DNA of 38,616 nucleotides from Leucogyrophana mollusca (Eukaryota > Basidiomycota > Agaricomycetes > Boletales), in contig MU266580.1 in NCBI GenBank assembly GCA_021014945.1, positions 1 through 38,616 on the forward strand. Direction: 5' to 3'. Made by a program: the position numbers and the translations under genes. Positions within the stretch are counted from its first letter, which is position 1; the number at the start of each line of letters is the position of its first letter. Shown here one piece after another: positions 9,901-21,517 of this stretch. The notes beneath the pieces are model-generated. The model made no database searches. It worked only from the letters and a program-made list of their open reading frames with translations, and was not told the DNA's origin.

Positions 9901-12900
9901 GAAGGCCAGAGTCAGTTCTTTTGGTACAACCTGGAGTGTCTATTTACTACAAAACGAGCTACTAATATCCCGCACGCTACCGAGATGGTTCACGGGGACA
10001 TGTTGCGAAAGTGTTTGTCGCCGACTGGTGTATTGAAGAAACGAATCACTGGCCAAGGACCCAGTGTTCTGTACACCCTCAGCCTGCTCGACGTTATGGT
10101 CTGTAAGCTCCTGACCAATACTGCTGAAAGCGCCATCTGATACTTTTCGTCGCAGCTCGCGACCTCATTTTCAATCATTCGTGGTATTTCCCGCGTTTCC
10201 GAGTCTGGCACCATTAATACTAGCCTTACCACCGCGAATATAATCAGCAATGCCATGTTCCTCTTGACCGCACTGAATTTCTCGTCGCAGCCTACAGGGG
10301 TCGTGTATGCAACAAAATTGGGTTCTCTGAGTGTGTGGCCGCGCCCACCTCATTCATTATCAGACACTCGGGGTACATCCAGCAAGCGGTTCTGCGTCAT
10401 TCTAATAACTCGCCGGAACCGCCGCCAATCCCAGGGACTTTGCCCCGTCGCTGCAGTGATGTTCCCCATTTGTATTTTCGAATAATCACCTAGCTCACGG
10501 ACAATGGCTTGCCACGCTTCCTGACGTACGTAGGAAACGATTTATGCCGCGTCATCCGCGGCTGACCATGGAGGTAGCGAACTCATCCACAATCTTCTAT
10601 TCCTCTGCGATGAGGTGAATCCGTCAAGTCATAATCGCTATATACTGTTCATCAACAGAGTTCACCGGTCTTTGGGAATGTGCGGGGAACTCGCACTTGT
10701 GCAATCCTCGTCAATCAGGGCGTCCCTGTGCGTACGCTTCCCGTGGAGAGTACAAAATAGCAATGCTTCTTGCATGTGAGAGTGGGGCAAAAAGAAAATT
10801 TCCTAAACTTATTCGGGCTGCGTGACCTGCGAAAGATCAGGAGCCAGAGCAGCGGAGGAGCACGGTATCGTCTTCTCAAGTCGAGTGGTAAGTGCCGTGG
10901 ACCATCTTAGGTTTATAAGCGACGTGTACAAGGAATGCAGCCTGCGCAGAAGGCCCAACAAAAATTCCCGACGCCTGGTGTACTTCGTCCGCGAGTGGTC
11001 ATTTGAATTGATCTAAAGGTAGGTGCTTGCGACAATCATTCTAACAGTTGATATTGATGAATTGTTCAATAATATCGTCCGTGACAAACAGGGCCATCTT
11101 TCATCGAGCTCGGCATGCGTGTCTGTGCAAGGTTGCGCCTCCCAGCTACTAGCATACGGAGCTCCTGGGGTGTCGTACTGTTTCTATATTTGAGTCCTTC
11201 TTCAGGTCTTGATTGAGCCCTCTGGGTTAACGAACATTGATCCAGCGTTGTACTTCTTGATTACAGATACCGCTGCTACGCATCTATATTCTATCTTTTG
11301 AGGAGCCCACGTTGGTCAGAATGCAAAGGGCCTGGGAGATTGTTTTTTTGGTCTTATCTGATTGAGAGATTAGAAGCGCATCTAGCCTTCGATGACTAAC
11401 ATTTCTTCGCACAGGACACATTACTGCCATTGGTAGCGGTGCTTGTTGTGTATCTCTTTAGCCTCGCGGCGAACCGCACAAGTAAGGTGGAGTGAGGTAC
11501 GTCGCAAACTCGGCGATAGCGCAGGGACTCATTGTTTTGGGTCGGCCAACGCTTCGAAGTTTCCCTTGCGGGCTGTCAGGATCCAAAATTACCACACAGT
11601 CCACATGGAATGATCCGTCATGCGCAGCGATTCTTCCTTATGCGGTGAGCCAGTACAATTAATATTGGTTTGTAGTTTGGCACCTAGTGGAAGCGCCCAC
11701 CCAAGAGCGCCATCAAATCGACCTTCATGTGAATGCGAGGGTGTGATCTAAAAAATGAAGGCCATCTGACCCGAGGCTTTCGAACCACTTAACTTTGAAG
11801 CTCAAGGTCAGAGTTTGACGAACAACAATGCCTGCCTTTTACGATTGCTTACTCAGCATGAGGTGGAACTCTCCCCTTAGCTTCGGGGCGTTTTGGCCGA
11901 AATGCAGCACCAAGGGGCGGGTGATTAGTGAGGTATTTCACAGTATCGCTGGCCGGAAGATGTCAACTACGGAGGCCAGAAAACACGCACAGTCTACAGT
12001 CGGTGTGACCCCGATATCTATTAAACCCACCCTGAGGATAGACTGCTGGTCGGCGGATCAAGGGATGAGGGAATCATTGCTTTCGGGAAACTTGATCGCT
12101 TTCGGCGCCAGACTCGCTGAGTTATCTAGCCGTGTGAGACAAGCGAGAATCGAGATGAGGTGGGGGGTGTCGGTAGAATGACGCCTGGCTGGAATGATTT
12201 CGGCGGCATAGATCTCTGGCATTTGCTAAACACCTTCAGCAGAGACACTTACAGGGATGCAACCTTGTGGCGTGCGATTTGTAACGGTAAATTGATATAT
12301 GAAGTGTGTGCCCCCTTAGTCAATCGATATTGATTTGATGTGTGGCATGTTGTCCAGCACCAACCTCTGTTTTGATGATTGTGAACGGTATGGTCGGGCT
12401 GAGGTACCGTTCGTTAGTTCGTGTACTTGAAGGAAGACCACTGGGAGCAAACTGGGATTAAGAACTCAGTCTTAGTTTCCGGGTGATGGCTTCAAAATAT
12501 AGGTGAGTACATGCCGTTTTCTAAATATGCATCATGGCGTCCCGTTCCCGCAAAGTGGTGTCGGAAGTCGAGGAATCCTCAACCAAGATATAGCACGATG
12601 TATATTAGATCGCTCTACGAAATTTGCTACAAATAGAACCGGGGTTCGGATGGCTTCTACGCGGCTAGTCGGCCCATCTTGAGGTGATGAGCCAACAGAC
12701 TCGACCTCGGAGCTGGTCGAAACCCTATCTAGCCGCTCCTTGATGATGCCGACGGACACGCAGGGCGCTGGCGCGCGCATTCAGCGTAACTATCGATGTC
12801 TGCACCAGGGTGCTTAAATCAGCCCCGTAGAATGGTGACGCGCTGGCCCCCTATGTTGCCTTGAGGGAGACAATGTCGAACTCAGAGTCATAGTCCCATG

Positions 12901-14297
12901 CAAGGCTGGCCTACGAAAAATGTTGCCACCATGGGTGAAAAGGCACTTTCGGCTGATTGCCAGCCTTAGCCACGTCCTCCAATCGAGTTGGATCGGTCTA
13001 TAAGGAGTAGATGAATGATCGTTCTCCACGCCGCGTAGGAACATGATTGCACGCCTACAAAAGGAATTTTTACAAAGAGGTGTGTAAGTATAAGTAAACA
13101 TCTCACCATGCACACCGGCCAAAGAAGTGTGAAGGATTATCGCAGCTGGATCGGTTCGAGACAGTGGCAAACGTACTCTTGCGAACTTCGGCGTTCTGAG
13201 GGATTGAGATCAGGGGCTTTACCCAGCGGCCGCCCTCTCGTGACTTCCAGATGTTGAGTATTGTAAGGCAACCTGTAAATAGCTACAGGGCAACGGATGC
13301 GCACGGGTCCTGGTAGCGTTCCAACGGGGGAAGAAGGAAACGACCCACTTCCTCGGCTCACATCTTGGGCGGTAGCCACTCCGGAAAACTCCTTACCACG
13401 CGACGATATGTTATCTGTGTCCGAAACTCGCCAAGGTAGATTTGTCGCTGTTTGCGTTCGTCTACTCGTCTTGAAGGCCCTGCGATCAGCTACCATCGGA
13501 CTTCCACTGTACAATAGTACTTCTCCACCTGATAGAGGAGTAGGAGTAACTTTAGCCGTTTAGCAACCCAGTTGTGCATCCCCATCGGCACTTGATAAAT
13601 GGGTTCGTTGCTGTGCAAGCGCTCGTTTGCGATGTCGTCCAAATACCACTTTCTCGAGACGAAATTTAGCTCCGTATGGACCTGGATACCAAACAGGCGC
13701 AAAATCTGAGATTTCGTGGGGCACTTCCTCAACAATCAGCTGCGAGCGAAGAAAGGTTCATGAGATAGGTGCTCACTAAGGCCCACCGTCTACAGAACGA
13801 TTCCGAGCACCGCTATGGTCCATCCTTCGCAGCGGCCAAAGCCGAAACGTCTCAGTCGACCAGCGCAGCGCACCATGGAAACCACTGAGGAAGAAGTAAA
13901 ATAGCTCTAGCCATCACCAAGCTACGCAATCCGCTCTCGCTGACACGTCGTTGGAATCGTGATTGTCCACGGTAGATAGTCTATCCTCGTGCGAGTGAGC
14001 TCGTAGTTGGCGGTTGCGGGCTGAGAGTGCTAGCGAGTAGGATTTTAATACATCACGTGTTTGCCGAGGTTCGTATGCAAGTAGCGCGTAGTGCGGCGGG
14101 CGGCAAGTGGATGCAAATCCAGAACGAATTCCTCAACTTCACAGCTTGCTTTGACACATTCGCTAATCCACACATAAGCTTGAACCTTAGCTGACCACGG
14201 CGACTTGGTGGAGGGCACCTGTTGTATGGTTGTAGCTACTTAGTTACAAGAAATACACTATTATAAAGACCGTGAAGAAAACGAGAAGTACCCAGCC
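6956..14297. other. 7.3 kb stretch without a recognisable gene
   Basis: No family motif, intact transposon, tRNA or long coding exon is seen on either strand. Open frames are frequent but have chance lengths. The best exon-like block is 10156-10485 (+), 109 sense codons open after a CGCAG acceptor, reading FSIIRGISRVSESGTINTSL and then NAMFLLTALNFSS; it is protein-like but unassigned. A second is 11215-11250 (+), reading IEPSGLTNIDPALYF. Because real genes here are cut into tiny exons, hidden genes cannot be excluded. The stretch lies 3' of the WOPR gene. Confidence 0.5.
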
Positions 14298-15492
14298 TCA
14301 CAAAACCACGCGAAACTTGTTCAGCACTCGTCTATCTTCGGCGGACAGAGGCGTATAGTTTGTAGGCGAAGGGTGATTTAGTCGTACACTGGAGGATGTT
14401 TGTTGAGGGACAGACAACTCATTGCGATCCCGAATGCTCGTAAGGGTGGATATGCTGGGCAATGGAGTATCATGTCGGGCAGTTCGCAACCCTGGAACAT
14501 GAGGCGAAGGGAGATTGGGAGGCTGTCGTTGTAGAGGGGATAATGGTATGGATGATGAAGACGACGCGGACGACATGGGTCTCGCCGGATAATCGTGAGG
14601 TGAATAATTACTTGGAGCCGCCTGCCCTAGGTAATCAGAGGGACCGTAAGCGTCCCTCGAGTCGACAGTGTATGAGAAGCGATCGGTCCGTAGGCCATTG
14701 GCCTTGCTGGACACAAAAACACCCTCCGGTACGTGGAGGCTCCGGAGGTAGTCGTAGTTCTCGACAACTGGGAGGCGCATGTAATCATCCCCCTGTGTGG
14801 GTGGCCGTTGAGAGGTAGCACAGCAGAGGTTTGACTATGCACATACTGTGAAATAGGCGACAACGTGCCATTTTCGGGGGTGGCTAGACCCCGGAAGGTA
14901 AACAAGCGCCGAATAAGTCTGCTTGGTCAATCCGTTAGGGCGGTTTGGCCGATCCTTTCGGCGATTGGTCGACGGAGCCACTGCGAGCGGATCCGCCGCT
15001 CGCTGAGCTCTACCAACAAATAGTTAGGAAGTGCCCAACACGGGAGACATGAAATATGCAACCTTAGAGCTGCCTTGGCGTCTTTTTCTTCCTGTGTAGT
15101 CTCCATCTTTTCTTCATAAAATAGGTAGTCACCACGCATCCGGCTTTGTGACCTAAAGGAAGACCAATCAGCAAGGGATTGCATTGAATGCCCAAATAGG
15201 TTACCATCGTCGTCCGTCTGTCCAGCGCAACAAACCCCCATCGTTCTCCGCCTCCTCCCACACAAAGACGTTGCCGGAACACAGTTGTTCGCGTTCACCA
15301 GCAGTAAGGCGTCGTCGGATCAGGGGTAGCGTGTTGAGGCGGACAGCCTCCAGTACGATGTGGGCGTCTTTCGCATCACGGACATCTGTGCGTAGTGTTA
15401 GTCCTCGTCTTGGGAGAAGGACATGGCTTACGAAGGGCGGGGTGTGTCGGTGGACCACTGTGGACAATGGGTAATGAGGAGGTATTCGCCAT
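14298..15492 (-). CDS. Gti1/Pac2 (WOPR-domain) transcription regulator
   Basis: Exons on the minus strand: 15492-15432, 15385-15205, 15152-15063, 15009-14847, 14792-14298; 990 nt, 329 aa. The N-terminal half is a complete WOPR DNA-binding domain. Its first box runs THPALHVRDAKDAHIVLEAV, then LPLIRRRLTAGERE, then VFVWEE and RWTDGRRWSQSRMRGDYLFY (about residues 74-93). The second box is GLTKQTYSALV (about 137-147) and KWHVVAYFT. The two boxes are separated by a short basic linker, as in Wor1, Ryp1, Gti1 and Pac2. The C-terminal half is Ser/Pro-rich and probably disordered. Family members are nuclear switch regulators of morphology and development. All four introns are GT-AG and 46-62 nt. The gene stands alone, with no recognised neighbour for 6-7 kb on either side. 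Confidence 0.95.
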
Positions 15493-16350
15493 TTGTGAGA
15501 AAGATCGGGATGGTGATCGAACGAAATTCACCCCATCCGGTAGCGATTTATAGGAAATGGGATAGTCGCGGGGAAGGATGCCATGTCAAAACAAAGCTAT
15601 TGGATAACGCAAGGGCAAGATTCGAAGTTCTGTACTTGGAAGAGATGAGATCTGTGAATCTTCAGCAAGGGAGCATTTGGCGAGGAGAAACAAAAGCCGA
15701 ATGCAGGTGCTACTCAGATTGCCAGCTTGTTCTTGTTTTAGGTGAGCGTGGACGGAGATCTTGTGCAACGTGGATAAAAGAAACTTGACATGGGACGAAC
15801 CTTGTTTTGTTCACCTACACCCAGGCACCGGCTACAATGCGTTTTTGGCGCGCCATAATTCTTCCTGGACGAGCTTTCGTACTGCCCATCGGTTAGCCGA
15901 TCTTCCGAATAAGCAGAGAGGATAATTCGGTGGCCCTTCTCACAGTCCCAGGAGGGGAAGAGCCTGGTTCTCAGGCAAAACAATGCAAAACTTCGGATGA
16001 TAAATTTTCCCCATTAACAGCACGTTCAGCGAAGCAATTGCGTGACAGCGGGCTTATCTTGAAAAGTGACGAAGGGACAGCGATTGAGTGGATCTCAGCG
16101 CAATAGAAATCATGAAGGGAATCGTACGCTCAAGTCTGCTAAACATCTCACGGAGCAGCACAAAGTTGCTAAAGCGGCTGAACACTGGGCTAACTCACGG
16201 AGCACGTTCCCTAGGATTACGGCTGTTGGTGGTCAATAGCTGGTCAAGAAGACAGCCTAGCGGCATACTCAATGGAAATGCAGGGTCTTCACGGAGCTTA
16301 GGGCGCTGACATTCATTCCTATAAATAATGACCCACTCGAATGAGGTTAG

Positions 16351-16671
16351 TCAAGGACATGAATAGCAGCTCGCCACGTACCACAGGCCTCTAGGCGTGT
16401 TCCATCACACTTCGAACTGCCGTTGTTGGATGGTCCTTGATTGAACATCGGATTCGCTTCATGAAACACAACATGCCAATCAGTGGGTCCCTCCCTCAGG
16501 AGCGTCAAGATGACATGTGCACCTGTTCGAGTGCCAAGGACAGTCCCTTGGCACGCGCAAGGTCCGGTACCCCAAAGCCCGCCGCCTCCATAGTGTGTTT
16601 ATCGCATGCATGACCAGATTCCAGAGTACAAAGCAGACGAATTTTCGGGCACATCAAGGACTTGAATAGCA
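16351..16671 (+). repeat. Spaced 18-nt direct repeat with an inverted partial copy
   Basis: TCAAGGACATGAATAGCA at 16351-16368 recurs as TCAAGGACTTGAATAGCA at 16654-16671 with one mismatch. The core TCAAGGAC is also present inverted at 16433-16440. All three lie 0.9-1.2 kb upstream of the WOPR start codon. They could be protein-binding sites or debris of an old duplication. Confidence 0.5.
16531..16554. other. Perfect hairpin, 9-bp stem and 6-nt loop
   Basis: GTGCCAAGG and CCTTGGCAC are exact reverse complements separated by ACAGTC. The hairpin lies about 1 kb upstream of the WOPR start codon. No adjacent CTRR end or target-site duplication is seen, so I do not call it a transposon end. Confidence 0.6.
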
Positions 16672-19600
16672 CGGTAGACCCACTTGGGGAAACGCAGAGC
16701 GATCATAAGCCGAGGTTTGTTCTGTGAGGTGATAGACTGCGACCACTCGTAAAGTGACACAAAGCACTTTAGCTTCTAACGTCGTCAGCTTGGGTAACAC
16801 CGCCAGTCCGTTAGATTAACGCTGAGATGCACCTGGCCTAATCAGCACGTTCAACTGTCACAATTAGGATGGCAACTTCTGAGATTTTCCGAACTGGAAG
16901 CGAAGATAGCGCATCCATTTTGGTCATAGGACACCGACCCGTCCACACCCTGCTCGAACATTGCTTCGTCAAATTGTCAAATCACAAGGAACGAATTAGT
17001 AGGTAATGCCGCGAAGTCAACTATATCAACGTACGAAACGCTAGAAATGCGGGCAGCTGGATTAACGAAGACATCCGAGCTCCGTAATCCTCGTACAAAT
17101 GCAGCTGCGCAAAAGGAGCATAGTAGGCTATCATGTGTGAGGAGTGCGGGGGCCGAATCTAAAATGTCCGCGTACGATCATGAGGAGTGACAATGTTCTC
17201 CTCAGAACAGGCGCGTAACAGCAGCAGCATGTTGATGGGTCGACAAGATTAAAGTTGGCTGTGCTGTGGAGATATGGGCCGCAGATGGCAACACAAACCG
17301 AGAGGTCAGACTCGTCCGCGAGCTTGAATAGGCAGTATTGGTCGTCGCAGAACATTCCATACAACGTTCAAGGTCCGGCAAGAGGGCTGTGCGCCAGGGT
17401 CATCATGAAAGCACTGGCTGTAACTGTCTGGCAAGGCACGAGTGCATGTAGAGTAGATGTCAGCGCTAAATAATAGTAGTTAAAGTTGGACCTACTATCA
17501 CACGTGCCTGCGTACACTTCATATCGACCATGCCCCTCGCGCTCGTCGTCGTCATCTTGCTGAAACGACTTTTCGGTGTTGCGATTACCACGAGGACGGA
17601 TAAATCACCTGGTAGAACTTGAGCATTAGAGTCATGGTCTAGTACAAAGGGCTGGGCTTGCACGTCCTTCACCTGCAACAAAAAAACGAAACCCAGGTGG
17701 AACGCCATCAGCAATGGTCGACAGGTGTATTTTGAGAACCGGATGTACGGCCCAAAAAACGGGTGTACTTACTGTGACCAAATGTGGGTGCATTTTGAAG
17801 GTTTCTGCGCACGAGTGTACGGGGAAGAAACGCGTCCTTCTGGAATGAGCGTGCCCTCACATATAATCTTGCTCAGAGAACAAGCGGAGGAATTAACATA
17901 ACACTCGTATCAGCAACAATGCATACCTACTAGGATAGCGTTCAAAACACCATGGGCGATTGAAGTGTAGTTGATGACATGGGTGATGAAATTACCCTGC
18001 GAGAGATTGGACAGTGATGCGGCCTCAGAGCGGCCTTCTGATGGAATGGCTCAGGCTGATATTGTTGACACGATACACGCTGAGCACCGTCACCAAAAGG
18101 ATTACTTTGATACGCCGAGGAAGCCACGTGTTCTCCTCTTGATTTCAGGACAGCGATGTGGCGAAGAAAAATTTGGACACATTACCTCCCGCCACTACTC
18201 CCCTTCTTTACCTCTCACTGAAGTCAGCGACTAAAGCCTCATCGAGCGGTCCTCCCCGTCCCGAGCTTATGCACAATACCATTCACCAGCACGAAGGCCC
18301 GACCGTACCGGAGCATTCGCTGTTGGGGTTCACAGAAATAATTGAAGGAAACAAGAAGAAAACTAAGCACGTCCTGTTTTTGAGTTCGTCTTTTCGTCGG
18401 CGGGATATTCCACTCAGCACTCTGTCCGTTATCACCAGGCGGTCACAACCTGTAGGGGTTGCCCTCCCAGCATTTGCTAGGCGAGCAATTTGATACATTT
18501 TCCCATTGACTCACTTCCAGTCTTGTTATTAACATTGAAGGAATGACAATGCAGCAAGGCTTCTGATGCCTATAAGCATCATCGGACTGATATCTGAGCA
18601 ATCTTGTTCTCTCGTCTCGCCTCTTGGCATCGGAAAGACAACCTTCGGCTCCGGTCAAAGTACCCTACTCTTTATTTCTGGAGACAAGAGCCCACGCGAG
18701 TAACTACTAATGGGATGTTTGGGTGATGCATTTTGACCAATACAATTATGTCAAGATGAACCGAGGAGCCGCATCAAAAGCTTTAACGGACGTCCATAAA
18801 TCCCGCGGGTGATTTCAGACGAGGACATTTGGCACTTCACGTTACGTGCGTCCTGCGCAAGGTACGCATACCCTCGACATGCTTATCCGAACGTGTCTAA
18901 TGTCCCCCGTGCGATTACAGGCACGTCTCTCTGACGTTCGCTTGATAGGCAACACTCACGCCTCTGTCCGCCTAATTATCCTTGTCATAACAGCGAAAGT
19001 TTAGGTGGAAAGCACCAGCCATTTTCTATACGGAAGGCCTATTCCATTCCGTGTCTCCATCCCCGAGGGAAACTGCCTACCCTTTCGTGGTGCACTACCG
19101 CCGTTGTCGGCAATGACCTCCTTTTCTCAAGCTGTCAGCACCGAAATGCAAGCGCGCATTGTTCGGGTAGAACTTCGCTGCTTTTGAGACGATAACCTTG
19201 CTCTGAAGTGGCAGCTTGGGGGTTTTATCGAGTTTTCCTCTATTTCAGGAACTAAGCCTTAATTTAGCATCGTGCCTTGGTATTTCTGGCTGCCCCGATA
19301 TATATAGAGCTTTGTGGTTCTACAAGTAGAGGTCCATCGTTCTATCTTTATTGCTTCGTCTGGCTCGCTCAGCCCGAGTGCAATGGACGCGAGGTCTACT
19401 TACCAGGCCCACGGATGACGGCGACCCCAGATCGATACACGTACTCATGAACAAAATTAGCTTTGTGAACACATTGACACAACGCAACCGATCGATCAGC
19501 CAGAAGGTGGGTATTGGCTGCGCGTGTGGTAAGTCCTCGTGGTTATGATCCTTTATAATCGTGGTCGTCTGAGCTGAAGGATCAAACCTTCAAAAGTACC

Positions 19601-21517
19601 GCTGCCCGGCGTTTCCGTCGGCTAGTGATGTCCATGTCAAGTCTGTTTTTCCGTGGCGCTGATAGGTGGGTGTCCCGACATTTTGATGTACCCCGTACGT
19701 CCGCGTTTCACTGAGAAAGTAGGGTTATCGAAGTGCACGCGTGACCGACAAAAAGTAGACTTGGGGCTTGAGCCATCATATGACGGTGGGAGGTGGGATA
19801 ATAATAGAAAACTGAAACACAAGCAACCTGTAGCCAGAGCATCTTACTGTCCACCAGGTTTAAGAGTACGTCGTCATAACTGCGGTATACGATTGGTGAC
19901 CAACCGTAGACGCATCATAGAAACGTTCCACGAATCTAAAGGGAGCGATCGAAACAGAAAGTCTGATGAAGTCTCGAGTTAGGTGCTCTTGCCAATGTGG
20001 TGGCGCTTTGAGATATAAACACCTGAACTATGGTTGGCGTTAACGATGCTCCGCCTTCTGCCAAAGTATACCTCCCTGAAAGTAATACTCCTCGCACGGA
20101 GAGTAAATAGTGGCAGGGGCTCACCTTCTTTCGAAAACCACCGTGTCTGATTAGTCCCAGAGGCTGTGTGCGGAAAAAAGTCAATGTTCTAGAAGAAAAT
20201 TCCAAGGTGACAATAGCCTACTCACTCGTGGGCCTCGCAGAATGTTCTATATGGTGCATCACGATCCGTTCAAAGGCGATGGTACACATCTCCACTCAGA
20301 TAGAGAAAAGGACGCCAAAGATTGGCGAGCGCCCCCAACCGACGCATCTACTTCAAAATTGAGGCCCTCGTTGTCAAATTGACAACAATTCGGTGCCGAG
20401 AGTAGAGAAAAAATGGCTCTCCAAAAACAGCTCACCTCAGATAACAAAACTCAATGGGAAGACTCCAGCGTGTCGGTTATGCGAGCCGGTATTCCATGTC
20501 TCTGGAAAGTGAGGGCCGAGTCCGAGTCTCGTGAGGTGGTGCCGGTATCTTCAGCACCCATGTGAGCGCAGACGTAAAGTTAGCGAGCCGTACCGTGTCA
20601 GTGCCAAAAGTGGGGGTTCCGCCATGACGTTCCTTCGAACGATTGTTTGCTGGGCACAACGCTTGTATTCTCGGACGTAGAAGGCCCCGAAAGATCGACC
20701 CGAGCCTGGGGGCGTTCTGGAAGCCATACAGTTCTGCTGAACAGGATAGTCGTTCAATACCTTTATCCGCTTCGCCCGAGGCCCCCTTCCGTTGGCCTGT
20801 CAACTGAAAAGCCATGGAAATCTGCCCCTTGACTATCGGCGAGGGATGGTTATCATCGAATCTCCACCTCAACGCACAGCCCGTCCGTAATTATTCACCT
20901 ATCCACTCAGACGGCTGGGTGTCGTCTCGTGGTTATTGCCGGTAAATGACCCGGATATGGATAGAGTGCAGATCCTAAGTGGAGACAAAAATCAACCGAC
21001 AGCCTCGGTCATTCGGATAAATTTCAACCGTTAGCGCTGCGAAGACGCTGCAACAGTAATAGAGAGGCCGGTGTTCGGTGAGCATCTTAGGGCGCAGAAA
21101 AGAGCGGACCTCACACCGTGCATCACAAAAAATGGTGCATAGACACATTATCGTCGAGTCATGTATTAGTAGGTGATTTTTCTGGCCACCTATTCTTTCT
21201 CCCAGCCTTTGATCCGCTGTGAGAGATGGAGAATGGTCCAACGGCCTCCCGCTTGGTAGATTAGGAGTCCGCTGAAAACGAATATCCGACATAGAATCCT
21301 CAGTCTAGTTGATTATAGGGATGAGATAGCATAGTGAAAGCTGGCGTTAGGACTGGTGGGAGCGCGACGCGACAAAGGGTGGTAGAGCGTGACGCCACAG
21401 GTCCACGCCACCAACGCGTCTGACTCCGAAATACATGTTACCTGATTGGTTTATTGATGTCTCTCAGGGAAACTCCAGTCAATCAGGTCAATCAGAATTA
21501 ATCATTGGCCAACTATA

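Larger units (their letters stand above)
15493..21517. other. 6.0 kb upstream region of the WOPR gene, no recognisable gene
   Basis: This lies between the divergently read WOPR gene and the first Ankyrin-MYND gene. No family motif is seen in any frame. A weak minus-strand model (17793-17773, 17672-17609, 17555-17368; 90 aa, with a good T-rich acceptor before 17672) and a plus-strand open block 18158-18493 are the most exon-like pieces, but neither resembles anything I know. The stretch holds short repeats and a strong hairpin, listed separately. A long cis-regulatory region is one reading, unrecognised lineage-specific genes another. Confidence 0.5.

Noticed and set aside
15423..15788. 121-codon plus-strand frame overlapping the WOPR gene
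   Set aside because: Its first 70 bases are antisense to WOPR exon 1, its translation resembles nothing, and the length is within chance.
16531..16554. Hairpin as the 3' end of a Helitron
   Set aside because: No CTRR terminus follows within the usual distance, and no Rep/helicase fragment or TC start is seen.
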